Assembly (NCBI RefSeq): GCF_026711005.1
Contig: NZ_JAPPVJ010000006.1
Coordinates: forward strand, 62,001-126,000
Length of the DNA: 64,000 bases
Reading direction: 5' to 3'
Source: Sphingobacterium sp. UT-1RO-CII-1
GTDB lineage: Bacteria > Bacteroidota > Bacteroidia > Sphingobacteriales > Sphingobacteriaceae
Translations under genes and position numbers: made by a program
Shown here: piece by piece, positions 7,874-16,970 of the stretch
Numbering within the stretch: the stretch's first letter is position 1
Layout: every line of letters begins with the position of its first letter
Notes under the pieces: generated by a model
Told to the model about the DNA's origin: nothing
What the model saw: only the letters and a program-made list of their open reading frames with translations
The model's database searches: none

Positions 7874-9337
7874 CTATCTTGGATTTAATTCAATTCCTGC
7901 CAATCCGACTTCTTCTGGTAATTGGAACACCCTTCTAAGATCATTTGGCTCTAACACAATATCAGTTTCAAGCCCAGTAGCATCTATTATATTGTGTACT
8001 ACACGGATGTTTTTACGCACAATGTCAAACCAACGTATCCCTTCTTGAACAAACTCAGCTTTTTTCGCTTGCAACGCAGCTTCAATAAGCGCTTCTTTAA
8101 CATTGGTCGTACCATAAAAATCATTAATCTTATTCAAAGTTAAAGCGTGCAGAGAAGGAGTATAATTCCTAATTTTCTGACTATAAAAAGTATTTAAATC
8201 AGCGACAGCATTATCATATTGACCCAGTTCCGCATAAGCTTCAACTCTATTTAATAATGTCTCATCTAAAGTAAGAAGCGGTTGCATAATGTATGGGTAT
8301 CCTATACCTGGCCCGGTATAAAAGAAATAATACAACCATTTATACGTAGTATAATGTGGCGCTCCATAAGAAAGAACCTTATTATCCAACACCCCTCCAG
8401 TCACATGGGGTCCTGTAAACATCGACGATATTCTATCACCAAATCCATATCGAGCTGTTTCATTATATGTCCAAGTAGAATAAGAATTGGCTAACAGTAA
8501 AGTAGACCTTACATCAGATTTCGTAAACGATGCTCTAAATTCATCACCCGTCATCTCTTTAAAAGTACTGTTTGTAGGACGGATATTATTTAAGAAATCG
8601 CCACCTGGAGCTGCTAGAGTCGCATGATCCACAACCTTGTCCCATTCCCCTAGAAACATATACAACCGTGCAGCGAAGGCATGTGCAGCTGATTCGGTAA
8701 AATGATATTTAGGTACTTTATAATTTAAATCTGACACATATTTAAGGCCTTCCTCCAAATCTTTTACAATATTCTCATAAGTTGATTTGACAGTCCCCCG
8801 TGTAAAATTACCAAATACTGTTTTCCCAGGGGTTGTTACATAAGGAATACCCGGGCTGTCATTCGCACCACCGATCTCATAGTTTTTTGCAAAGAAAATC
8901 GCTAACATATGATGAGCATAAGCACGAGCGACTAAAGCTTCGCCTTTATATTGCAAAACAGACTCATCAAAATTTTCATTTTCTATCGCTTCTAATGCTT
9001 GATTAGCCGCAGCTATAGCGGAATAGCAACCATTCCAGTAATTTATCGGTGTATTAGTTCCTGAGCTCAATTGATCTTCCCAAGCATATGGTCTATCTCG
9101 GGTATCAACCGAACTTCCTACACCAGGACCTTTATCTTCAACATTATCAGATGCTGACTCTGCAAAGGATAAATAATCATACCCAGGGTAAGCAGTCCCA
9201 ACTAATTGAGCTACTTTATCTATACTATTTATAGAAGTCCTATTATCCGGTTCAACATCTAAATACTTATTACATGAAGTAATAAATAGCGTACATGACA
9301 TTAAGGTCGTTATAATAAACTTATTCAATTGTTTCAT
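7874..9337 (-). CDS. SusD/RagB family nutrient-binding outer membrane lipoprotein
   Basis: 487 aa. Lipoprotein signal with Cys22 (TLFITSC-NKYLDVEPDN). The N-terminal SusD-like part with TPR-type helices (NQALEAIENE ... GEALVARAYAHHMLAIFFAKNY) and the C-terminal RagB part (QAKKAEFVQEGIRWFDIVR) are both present. SusD proteins form the lid over the SusC barrel and bind the ligand at the cell surface. Eleven bases separate it from the susC upstream, and twelve from the metallohydrolase downstream, so they form one operon. Confidence 0.95.
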   Translation of the reverse strand: MKQLNKFIITTLMSCTLFITSCNKYLDVEPDNRTSINSIDKVAQLVGTAYPGYDYLSFAESASDNVEDKGPGVGSSVDTRDRPYAWEDQLSSGTNTPINYWNGCYSAIAAANQALEAIENENFDESVLQYKGEALVARAYAHHMLAIFFAKNYEIGGANDSPGIPYVTTPGKTVFGNFTRGTVKSTYENIVKDLEEGLKYVSDLNYKVPKYHFTESAAHAFAARLYMFLGEWDKVVDHATLAAPGGDFLNNIRPTNSTFKEMTGDEFRASFTKSDVRSTLLLANSYSTWTYNETARYGFGDRISSMFTGPHVTGGVLDNKVLSYGAPHYTTYKWLYYFFYTGPGIGYPYIMQPLLTLDETLLNRVEAYAELGQYDNAVADLNTFYSQKIRNYTPSLHALTLNKINDFYGTTNVKEALIEAALQAKKAEFVQEGIRWFDIVRKNIRVVHNIIDATGLETDIVLEPNDLRRVFQLPEEVGLAGIELNPR

Positions 9338-9348
9338 CTTTTTCTAAG

Positions 9349-12300
9349 TTAAAATCCTAATTTAAGCGATAAGGTTATTTGTCTTGGGGTGGGCAATGCC
9401 ACACCGCCAGATGCAAAAAACTCTGGGTCCTGCCCATTCAATCTTTTATCGGCTAATATAGTCCACAGATTATTTGCAACTAGATTAAAACTTGCATTAT
9501 TAAGTTTTGCCGATGATATCCATCTTTTAGGCAATGCGTATCCTAATGATACTTGCTTTAACTTAATATAATGCCCATTTACAACTCTTTCAGTACTGTA
9601 GTTATAGGCATTATAAGGATACGAGACGTTTACTTGTGAACCTGTAGATGATCTAATATCTGTAACTGATAAAGGGTCAAGTAGCGCTGGAATATTAGTT
9701 TTGTTTTCATCACCTGGCATAATCCATCTATTCAACATGTCTTTAGTCATTACAGACATATCATTATAGTATGCACTTATTGTTGGTTTCAACCTTAATT
9801 TATTACCCGCAGAAAAAGTAAATAAACCACTAAGCGTAAAACCTTTATAGTTCAAACTATTGTAAAAACCTCCAGTAAAGGTTGGCTCTATAGAACCTTC
9901 ATATTTTAAATAATCTAAAGTTTGACTTTGTAGGTCTATATAAGTAGTTTTTAAACCATCAATACCAATAAATGTAGGATATCCATAATCCGGATTTAAT
10001 CCATCATATTGTATAGAGAATAGACCACGTTGTGGGTAGCCTTCTACCGCCCCTCCTGTATTAGAGACACCTCTCCATATATTAGGATTGATATCTAGTT
10101 TTGTGATTTTATTTTTATTCAGTGCAAAATTGAAGCGAGTGTTCCAATGAAAATCATTTTTACTGATTGGTTTCCCTGCAATTGTAACTTCCACCCCATT
10201 ACTTTTCATATTTGCATAATTAGCTGTTTTTCTAAACTGCCCATCAATACCTGATGTCTGAATAGAACCTAAAAGGTCATAGTTTCTTCTGTCATATATA
10301 TCAACTGTTAAATTAATTTTATTATTAATCAATGTCATATCTATTCCTAAGTTAAATTCTTTCATCTTCTCCCAAGTCAATTCCGAATTTTCAAGACTTG
10401 ATAAATAGGTTAATGTTTCTTGATCAACGATTTCACGCCTTCTAGCAATCTGATTATAAAACACTGCAGCTGAATTTGTTGCATTCCCCATTGATGCAAC
10501 CATACCATAAGTAGCTCTTAAACCAAGCGTACTCACATAAGTATTTTCTGGCCAAAAATCCTCTTCATCGACTAGCCATGCACCAGACACATTCCATGTT
10601 GGTAACCATCTCGCTGTTCTTGATTTGCCCATTTTATTCGATCCGTCATAGCGACCCGTTGCATTTAAGCGGTATCTATTTTTATACGCATAAGCGGCTC
10701 TCATACTGTAACCGACCCAACGGTCATTGTTATACCCCATACCGTAAGGAGGTTTCCCTTCTTCTCTACCTTGTTTATAATACTTATAAAACGGAGCCAC
10801 TAATCCTCCATTTTCATATTGATAACCAGGTCCATCAAAAAACTTTGCTTGCCTATCTGTAGTCTTCATTTCCATGGTGGCAAAAAGATTTATACTATTG
10901 TCTTCATTAAATTCTTTATCATACTCTAAATCCTGTCGGAAGTAATAGAATTTAAGGTTATCAGAAGATATATTATAAAAGCCTCCCTCAGGCAACACAG
11001 AAACAGGTAATTCATTGGGAAAATCAGGATCTTTATATAACCTACCATTTGAACCAACAACAGTCGCATCGTCCATCATTCTCCATGATTGAACATAATT
11101 AGATCCTTCTTTTAAGAAAAGTTCATTCTCGGTTTTTGTATATCTGAAAGCTCCGTTTATAGAGTATTTTAAATCTTTTAAAAATTCGTAGGTGAATCCC
11201 CCTTGAACTTTAAAGTCAATCATACTTAACTCCGCATAATTATTCTCTATTTCATTTAGTATATTAAATGGCGCATAATCTCTAACAAAATATTCTCTTT
11301 TACCATTTTCATCGAAAGGTGTAATAAGCCTACTTGTACTTAAAGCATAATTGTAAGGGTTTATATCATAGCCCCTATAATATGAGCCATATACAGGATC
11401 TGATTCCATATTTTGAGAACCAGGCGCTGTTTGTTGACGAATTGATCCATTACCCAGAAGCTCCGCTTTAAATCTATCATTAAACTTATAGTTAGTTCTA
11501 AAGTTACCTGTAAAACGCTTTACGTTATTACCAAGTGTCATACCCGGATCATTCATATAAGAGACCGAACTATAACTTTGAGACTTTTCTGTCCCCGACT
11601 GAATGCTTACTGAATGTTCTTGCACTACGCTGCTCTTAAACAATAAATCAAACCAATCTGTATTTGCATTTGCATAACGACTTAAAAAATCACTCTGACT
11701 TTTAGAGTCATGCCGCAAGCCATATTGATTCGTTATAGGATCGTAGTTGTAAAGTGCGTTATACATTTTATAAAACACCCCACCAGTTGATCCTCTTGAA
11801 GCCGACGGAATCTGGAGGAAACCCTTGTTTCTCAATTCAATCATAACAGCCATTTGATCGTACGAAGTCATTACATCAAATTCAGAATACCTCGGTTTAA
11901 TGTAAGATGAAAAATTTCCTGTATAGCTAACAATAGGCTTACCGTCTGTTAGCGTACCTTTCTTCGTATTTACAACAATAACACCATTCATTGCTCGGGC
12001 CCCATACATAGCTGTCGCTGCCGCGTCTTTTAAAATACTGAAAGACTCGATATCGTCAGCATTCAATCCAGCAACAGATGAGCCCAATAAGGTATTCATA
12101 TCTCCTGTTGACAATGCTTCGTTAGAAATATTAACGACATCTTCCAGAATAATACCGTCCACTACCCAAAGTGGTTTGTTATCCCCAGATAACGAGGTGG
12201 CGCCACGAATTCTAATTTTTGGAGCTGCCCCAAAAGTTCCCGAAACATTCTGTAGATTTAAACCTGCAACCTGACCTTCCAACATTCGAGAAATATCAGG

Positions 12301-13053
12301 AACACCAGCTCTCTCAGCCTCTTTTGCTGAAACTCGAGTAGCAGCACCTGTAAAGAATTTTCGATTTAGGGTTTGGTAGCCAGTTGCGACAACATCAATA
12401 CCAGCGATTTCGCTTGCTACTTCTGTCAGTACAACAGCTAAATTGCTTTTATTATTAACAGCGATACTACCGTCTCTATGTCCCACATAGGTAACAACTA
12501 ACGTTGCATTCGGAGCAGCATTTATTTCAAAAACCCCTTCATCATTGGTTGTTGTTGTTAAACTACTCCCTTCCACTGTCACCGTCGCACCTGACAATAC
12601 TCTACCCTGCGTATCCTTCACTGTTCCCCTCACCTTATTCTGTTGTACAACATCCTTTGCACCTTCTTTTTCTCCAACCTCTACAGGCTTATAATTTACG
12701 GATACGGTAGTTGCAATTATTTTATAAGAAAATCCGGGTTTTGAAAGGACTTTATCCAAAGCTGACTCAATAGTCATATCTGAAGCTGATAAACTGACTT
12801 TATCCGCATTTTTTATTACATCACTATCGTAAAGAAAACGAAGGTTCGTTTGCTTACTAATGTGATTGAACACCTCTTCCAACTTAGCGTTTTTAACTTT
12901 TAAATTGACTTTTTGAGCTAAACTATGGGCGTGGCTCCCCGTTATGAATGCGAATATAAGAAAGAGGTTTACTTTCATAATTCGTAAGGTTTGGCAAAAG
13001 ACCGTAGAGCCATAAAGACTTGACCATCTTCTGCTAAATGATAATTTATTCAT
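9349..13053 (-). CDS. SusC/RagA TonB-dependent transporter with STN signalling domain
   Basis: 1234 aa, full length. The start at 13053 (MNKLSFSRRW) has the long pre-signal extension typical of sigma-coupled SusC proteins; the hydrophobic signal is around residues 27-46. Domains: STN about 48-115, carboxypeptidase-D-like about 143-225 (VRGTVKDTQGRVLSGATVTV), plug about 235-365 (IRIRGATSLSGDNKPLWVVDG), then the 22-strand barrel to the C-terminal phenylalanine (SLKLGF). It imports a ligand delivered by the SusD partner and senses it through the STN domain, which contacts the FecR encoded upstream. Confidence 0.97.
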   Translation of the reverse strand: MNKLSFSRRWSSLYGSTVFCQTLRIMKVNLFLIFAFITGSHAHSLAQKVNLKVKNAKLEEVFNHISKQTNLRFLYDSDVIKNADKVSLSASDMTIESALDKVLSKPGFSYKIIATTVSVNYKPVEVGEKEGAKDVVQQNKVRGTVKDTQGRVLSGATVTVEGSSLTTTTNDEGVFEINAAPNATLVVTYVGHRDGSIAVNNKSNLAVVLTEVASEIAGIDVVATGYQTLNRKFFTGAATRVSAKEAERAGVPDISRMLEGQVAGLNLQNVSGTFGAAPKIRIRGATSLSGDNKPLWVVDGIILEDVVNISNEALSTGDMNTLLGSSVAGLNADDIESFSILKDAAATAMYGARAMNGVIVVNTKKGTLTDGKPIVSYTGNFSSYIKPRYSEFDVMTSYDQMAVMIELRNKGFLQIPSASRGSTGGVFYKMYNALYNYDPITNQYGLRHDSKSQSDFLSRYANANTDWFDLLFKSSVVQEHSVSIQSGTEKSQSYSSVSYMNDPGMTLGNNVKRFTGNFRTNYKFNDRFKAELLGNGSIRQQTAPGSQNMESDPVYGSYYRGYDINPYNYALSTSRLITPFDENGKREYFVRDYAPFNILNEIENNYAELSMIDFKVQGGFTYEFLKDLKYSINGAFRYTKTENELFLKEGSNYVQSWRMMDDATVVGSNGRLYKDPDFPNELPVSVLPEGGFYNISSDNLKFYYFRQDLEYDKEFNEDNSINLFATMEMKTTDRQAKFFDGPGYQYENGGLVAPFYKYYKQGREEGKPPYGMGYNNDRWVGYSMRAAYAYKNRYRLNATGRYDGSNKMGKSRTARWLPTWNVSGAWLVDEEDFWPENTYVSTLGLRATYGMVASMGNATNSAAVFYNQIARRREIVDQETLTYLSSLENSELTWEKMKEFNLGIDMTLINNKINLTVDIYDRRNYDLLGSIQTSGIDGQFRKTANYANMKSNGVEVTIAGKPISKNDFHWNTRFNFALNKNKITKLDINPNIWRGVSNTGGAVEGYPQRGLFSIQYDGLNPDYGYPTFIGIDGLKTTYIDLQSQTLDYLKYEGSIEPTFTGGFYNSLNYKGFTLSGLFTFSAGNKLRLKPTISAYYNDMSVMTKDMLNRWIMPGDENKTNIPALLDPLSVTDIRSSTGSQVNVSYPYNAYNYSTERVVNGHYIKLKQVSLGYALPKRWISSAKLNNASFNLVANNLWTILADKRLNGQDPEFFASGGVALPTPRQITLSLKLGF

Positions 13054-13122
13054 ACATTTACATGTGTTAAAGGGTTAAGTATACTTGATTAGTTAGAGTT
13101 TAATTTCCTTTTAATTCTTTTT

Positions 13123-13150
13123 AGACAGGGATGCGCCAACATTCCTGTCT
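13123..13150 (-). other. Hairpin between fecR and susC (second locus)
   Basis: AGACAGGGATG-CGCCAA-CATTCCTGTCT, an 11-bp stem with one wobble, placed between the fecR stop and the susC start exactly like the hairpin at 1266-1287. Loop size (6 nt) is the same, sequence differs. Confidence 0.55.
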
Positions 13151-13193
13151 TTCTTTTTATATAATCGTATTATCTAATTCAGTTAAGTTATGA

Positions 13194-14363
13194 TCATTGT
13201 CCTCCTTTTTTTATAATCAAATTATTATCTTTTATTTCAAACACCAGATCACTGGCAAACTGCAACATCCTTACAGCCTCTGACAAATTCACCTGTCGAC
13301 TAATGGCCCCTGTATATGTCTTGTTATAGTTAATTTCACCATTAAACTTTACCTGAACACCGTACCAACTTGCCAACTGTGTAGCAATGGTTAATATATT
13401 ATCATTCTTAAATACAAATTCATTATTTACCCACGCAAGTACATAGTCCAGATCTACCTTTTCCCTCTTTATTTCTCCTTCTGCAGATCTTGCCATTTCT
13501 CCGGGCCTAAGCACTAAGGCTGTTTTTCCATTATCAATGGAAACACTCCCCTCAGCTAATGTTGTATGAATACTTTCACTATACGCATTAATATTAAAGC
13601 TCGTTCCTAATACCTGAATTTTGGTATCTCCCGACTCCACTATAAATGGTTTGTTCTCGTCGTGCGCCACCTCAAAATATGCTTCTCCTTTTAAAAACAC
13701 CTTTCGTTCATCTCCCACAAATTCTATTGGAAACTGTAAACTCGATAAAGAGTTAATCCATACCCATGTCCCATCAGGCAGCTGCATTTTAAAATATTTC
13801 GCTTTCGGGACTTCTAATGTGTTATAAACCAACTTATCGCTATTTATTTTTTCCTGAAAAATCAGCTGATCTTTCTGGTCCTCATCAGTATATAAATTTT
13901 TATTACGAACACTTAACAAATCACTCTGTAAACTATAACTTGTTCCATCCGCAAGAAGTAAATTAGCTCCGGCGCTCGCTGCTTCAACATCGTGCATTAC
14001 GGCCACAGTCTCCTCTACTACTTCTTTATCATATCTGGCTTTCATCTTTAAAACACTCAAAGTGCCTGCTAATACAAAAATTACACTTGCAGCAACGTAA
14101 AGCATACGGCGTTTAATAGAGCGATAGGTCTCTAATTTCAGTTTCCTTTGATTTCTGTCCCAAGCTTCATCCAAATCGATCTTATTCATTTGCAAAAGAT
14201 CTTCATAATAATATCTTTTGTCTTTAAATCGATTTAGTAAATCTCTATTTCGCGGATCTTCATTTAACCATTTTTTAAATAGAAGATCTTCCTCTTGAGA
14301 AAGTTCATTTCTAAGAAATCGTATAAGCAGTTCTGCGGTTTTAAATGGTTCGTTGTTATTCAT
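13194..14363 (-). CDS. FecR family anti-sigma factor
   Basis: 389 aa inner membrane protein. Cytoplasmic N-terminus (about 1-85) with the usual ELLIRFLRNELSQEEDLLFKKWL start, membrane segment about 87-105 (MLYVAASVIFVLAGTLSVL), periplasmic FecR domain about 188-285 (KAKYFKMQLPDGTWVWINS), and a C-terminal DUF4974 domain (about 310-386). It lies between the sigma gene and the STN-type susC, so it should regulate the 14451-14984 sigma factor in response to that transporter. Confidence 0.95.
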   Translation of the reverse strand: MNNNEPFKTAELLIRFLRNELSQEEDLLFKKWLNEDPRNRDLLNRFKDKRYYYEDLLQMNKIDLDEAWDRNQRKLKLETYRSIKRRMLYVAASVIFVLAGTLSVLKMKARYDKEVVEETVAVMHDVEAASAGANLLLADGTSYSLQSDLLSVRNKNLYTDEDQKDQLIFQEKINSDKLVYNTLEVPKAKYFKMQLPDGTWVWINSLSSLQFPIEFVGDERKVFLKGEAYFEVAHDENKPFIVESGDTKIQVLGTSFNINAYSESIHTTLAEGSVSIDNGKTALVLRPGEMARSAEGEIKREKVDLDYVLAWVNNEFVFKNDNILTIATQLASWYGVQVKFNGEINYNKTYTGAISRQVNLSEAVRMLQFASDLVFEIKDNNLIIKKGGQ

Positions 14364-14450
14364 ACCCGTTATTATAGTATAGTAACATTGAGCAAACGTT
14401 TGGGTGACAAAAAAAATGAAAAAAAATATTTTTTGGAAAAAAGCTGGTTT

Positions 14451-14984
14451 TTATCCCAAAAACAGGAAAGACAAAAAAGGCAAATACTCGGGATCGAGTT
14501 TGGTTAACAAAATTTTCATGCCTCTTTGTTTTTGGGTTTTCACAGTATTAATACTAATATTCAAAGACTCAGCAATTTCTTTGTTAGATAGTTCTTCGAG
14601 ATATCCCATTCTAAATATAGTAGCACAAGCTTGGGGCATTGTTGCTATTATTTCTTGAATTTTAGTTAATGCCTCAACATAGGTAATCTCATTCTCCAAC
14701 GAATACTCATCCATTTCTTTAAAGGGATTTTGCTCCCAATATTTTTCATGTATTTTATCCCTCCGATATTTATTATACACCATAAACCGTACTGAAGAAT
14801 ATAAATACTGTAAAATCACAGATGGGTCAGAAGAAACTTCATCTTCTTTATTAAAGTATGAAAAAATAGCATCCTGAACGATATCCTCAGCCATATCTAT
14901 ATCACCAACAAGCTTATGTGCAAAAAGACATAACCGCTTATAATACGTGTTAAAAACATATTTTCTGTGATCAATACCTTTCAT
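14451..14984 (-). CDS. ECF RNA polymerase sigma factor
   Basis: 177 aa. Region 2 is seen in YYKRLCLFAHKLVGDIDMAE and IVQDAIFSYF; region 4 in TMPQACATIFRMGYLEELSN and KEIAESLNISINTVKTQKQRG (about residues 115-160). First gene of a sigma-FecR-SusC-SusD-metallohydrolase-DUF4302 chain on the minus strand. It presumably directs transcription of the susC promoter when released by FecR. Confidence 0.93.
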   Translation of the reverse strand: MKGIDHRKYVFNTYYKRLCLFAHKLVGDIDMAEDIVQDAIFSYFNKEDEVSSDPSVILQYLYSSVRFMVYNKYRRDKIHEKYWEQNPFKEMDEYSLENEITYVEALTKIQEIIATMPQACATIFRMGYLEELSNKEIAESLNISINTVKTQKQRGMKILLTKLDPEYLPFLSFLFLG

Positions 14985-15289
14985 TATTAAAGTGATAGAT
15001 TAGATACCCCCTACTTACTAAGGAACTATTTATAAAAGAACCTACCGTAAATATAAAGGTTTTTTTTATCCGCACAACTTTAATCACATTTAACCAACCT
15101 AATGTAAATAGTCAAGCAATCAGCAATTATTTTACTATTCAGGCACTTTTTCACCACCACCCCAATATATGATATGATCTAAAAAGATTTAAACAATCGA
15201 AAAATCAAAGCCCAACAGCATTTCAGCAAAAGATATCATCTTCCTAATTTTAGGTCTAACAACTATACTTTTTTTAAAAAAAACTCAAC
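14985..15289. other. Intergenic region upstream of the sigma gene
   Basis: AT-rich, about 300 bp between the sigma gene start and the terminator of the DUF6850 gene. It must hold the sigma gene promoter (minus strand), but I could not pick a convincing -33/-7 pair. No gene seen. Confidence 0.5.
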
Positions 15290-15331
15290 AAAAAAAACCG
15301 CACTTGTAACAACAACGTATACAAGCACGGT
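15290..15331 (-). terminator. Rho-independent terminator of the DUF6850 operon
   Basis: On the minus strand ACCGTGCTTGTA and TACAAGTGCGGT form a 12-bp stem (two G-U wobbles) followed by seven T residues. It lies 28 bp after the DUF6850 stop. Confidence 0.88.
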
Positions 15332-15358
15332 ATTTAACAACAAAACAAAGTTCTTTAT

Positions 15359-16918
15359 CTAAAACATATAAGACACTCCCACGCTAGTGTATAAAAAAGA
15401 TTTGCCAGGCTCTCCCAAAAGTTTTTCTGTTAACGTTTTGAGATTACCTCGAACCTGATAATTCAACTGTCCATTTATTGACCAGTTATGCTTTTCTCTC
15501 ACAGTTGCCCACACCCATCTTGTTCCCCATTCCTGCATGGGTGCTGTGTGGTATAAATAATCACGATGAATGATTGTTTTACCGAAGTCACCTGTATTCA
15601 CTCCTGACAATAATAGAGAGGACTTTACAGCCTGACGTGCCTTAAAACCCAACTCTACTAATAACAAGTAGTTTGTTGCTATTTCTCTAAAACGATAACT
15701 TGTTGTCAAACCATACTGTACCTGTACAATATCCATCTGGTTCCCGGTTCTACCATCCGCTTTCCAGGTATCATTTAATGCTAAAAAAACGTCAAAATTT
15801 GCCTGCTTATACGACAAACCTCCCTCAACTTTTGTCTGATTTCTTTTGTAGATATAGTTATTACGCAACAAACTATAATTATAATCTTCACCTTTTACCA
15901 TTTCTCCCCACAAAGAAAAATACATTCCCGTATTCTTATTCATCTCTTTTTTCCAAAGCACATCCAGCTCCCCTATGTTCTTCGTATAATCATTCAAAGA
16001 TTCATAAGTCTGTGGCGATGTATTATCCCGCCGAAATGATTGCTCTTCTTTTATATATCGTGCATTAACGTATAGCTTACTAAGTGGAAAGCTCTTCAAC
16101 AAAACATTTAAAGCTGCTCCTTTTCGTCTTATAATATCCTTGTAATAAATCGATGCACTTCGTTCCTCATCATTCCCAAACCCATTCATATACCAGTTTA
16201 CATATTCTGGATAGCCCGTTCCTCCCGAGTATTTATCATTCTTATACCCTACTTGCACCCTTTCTGCGCCATAGCCCCAAATACCCGTCACATGATAGTC
16301 TAACACAGACAGCTTATGTCCTGCTGACAACTCCATCATCAGGTTCATATCCTTAACATCTCCTCTAGGGTCGCTATTAGAATAATGTGTGCCCAAACGA
16401 TAGTCTATCGACAAAGTTAGCGGCAAGCGCCCCTCTATAAAACTACGCTGCATTACTGCGTCCAACTTATAAGTTTCCCTATTATATTGGTTTTTCTTTA
16501 ACGAGCCATAATAATATGGAGCATCATCATTCCAGCGTGTTTGATGTCGCAAGGCGGTACTATCTTCTTTTGCTCGGTTATACGAGAAGCGCCCCCAAAC
16601 ATCCATGTTATGCCATATTGTTTTTCCTTCTGTCAAAACCTGAAACTGCCTATACCCATCTGCACCTTGTGCGGGCTGTAAACTTCCTTCTGCCCACTCT
16701 TGTGACAAGGCTAATAAAGAAGCATCATCTTTTGTTTCAGCTGGTATCCACACCCTATTGCGCATGGCCATACTTTTAGGACTTTTCTTCGCCACATCTT
16801 GCCAGTACACCGCATCGGGTAAAGAATCTAACAAAGAGCCAATCACCCCTTGCCCTTGTACACTAACTGCACACAAGAACATGCTCGCAACAAAAAAAGC
16901 TAAACGTCTGTACACCAC
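15359..16918 (-). CDS. DUF6850 family outer membrane beta-barrel protein
   Basis: 519 aa. Starts with GTG at 16918 and a signal peptide (RRLAFFVASMFLCAVSVQGQ). The mature protein has many alternating aromatic strands (for example TRWVWATVREKHNWSING) and ends in a typical barrel C-terminus (YTSVGVSYMF). Matches the DUF6850 outer membrane family. It is the last gene of the TonB receptor-DUF4876-DUF6850 operon, whose divergent partner is a cytochrome c peroxidase. Function unknown; context suggests an iron- or haem-related surface role. Confidence 0.8.
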   Translation of the reverse strand: MVYRRLAFFVASMFLCAVSVQGQGVIGSLLDSLPDAVYWQDVAKKSPKSMAMRNRVWIPAETKDDASLLALSQEWAEGSLQPAQGADGYRQFQVLTEGKTIWHNMDVWGRFSYNRAKEDSTALRHQTRWNDDAPYYYGSLKKNQYNRETYKLDAVMQRSFIEGRLPLTLSIDYRLGTHYSNSDPRGDVKDMNLMMELSAGHKLSVLDYHVTGIWGYGAERVQVGYKNDKYSGGTGYPEYVNWYMNGFGNDEERSASIYYKDIIRRKGAALNVLLKSFPLSKLYVNARYIKEEQSFRRDNTSPQTYESLNDYTKNIGELDVLWKKEMNKNTGMYFSLWGEMVKGEDYNYSLLRNNYIYKRNQTKVEGGLSYKQANFDVFLALNDTWKADGRTGNQMDIVQVQYGLTTSYRFREIATNYLLLVELGFKARQAVKSSLLLSGVNTGDFGKTIIHRDYLYHTAPMQEWGTRWVWATVREKHNWSINGQLNYQVRGNLKTLTEKLLGEPGKSFLYTSVGVSYMF

Positions 16919-16931
16919 ATTAAACTATAAA

Positions 16932-16959
16932 GTCCTCGTCAGTTAAGCCCGACGAGGAC
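16932..16959 (-). other. Perfect 9-bp hairpin between DUF4876 and DUF6850 genes
   Basis: GTCCTCGTC ... GACGAGGAC with a 10-nt loop fills most of the 52-bp gap between the two genes. There is no strong T-run, so partial termination or mRNA processing that lowers DUF6850 expression is more likely than full termination. Confidence 0.6.
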
Positions 16960-16970
16960 ATATCTTAAAA

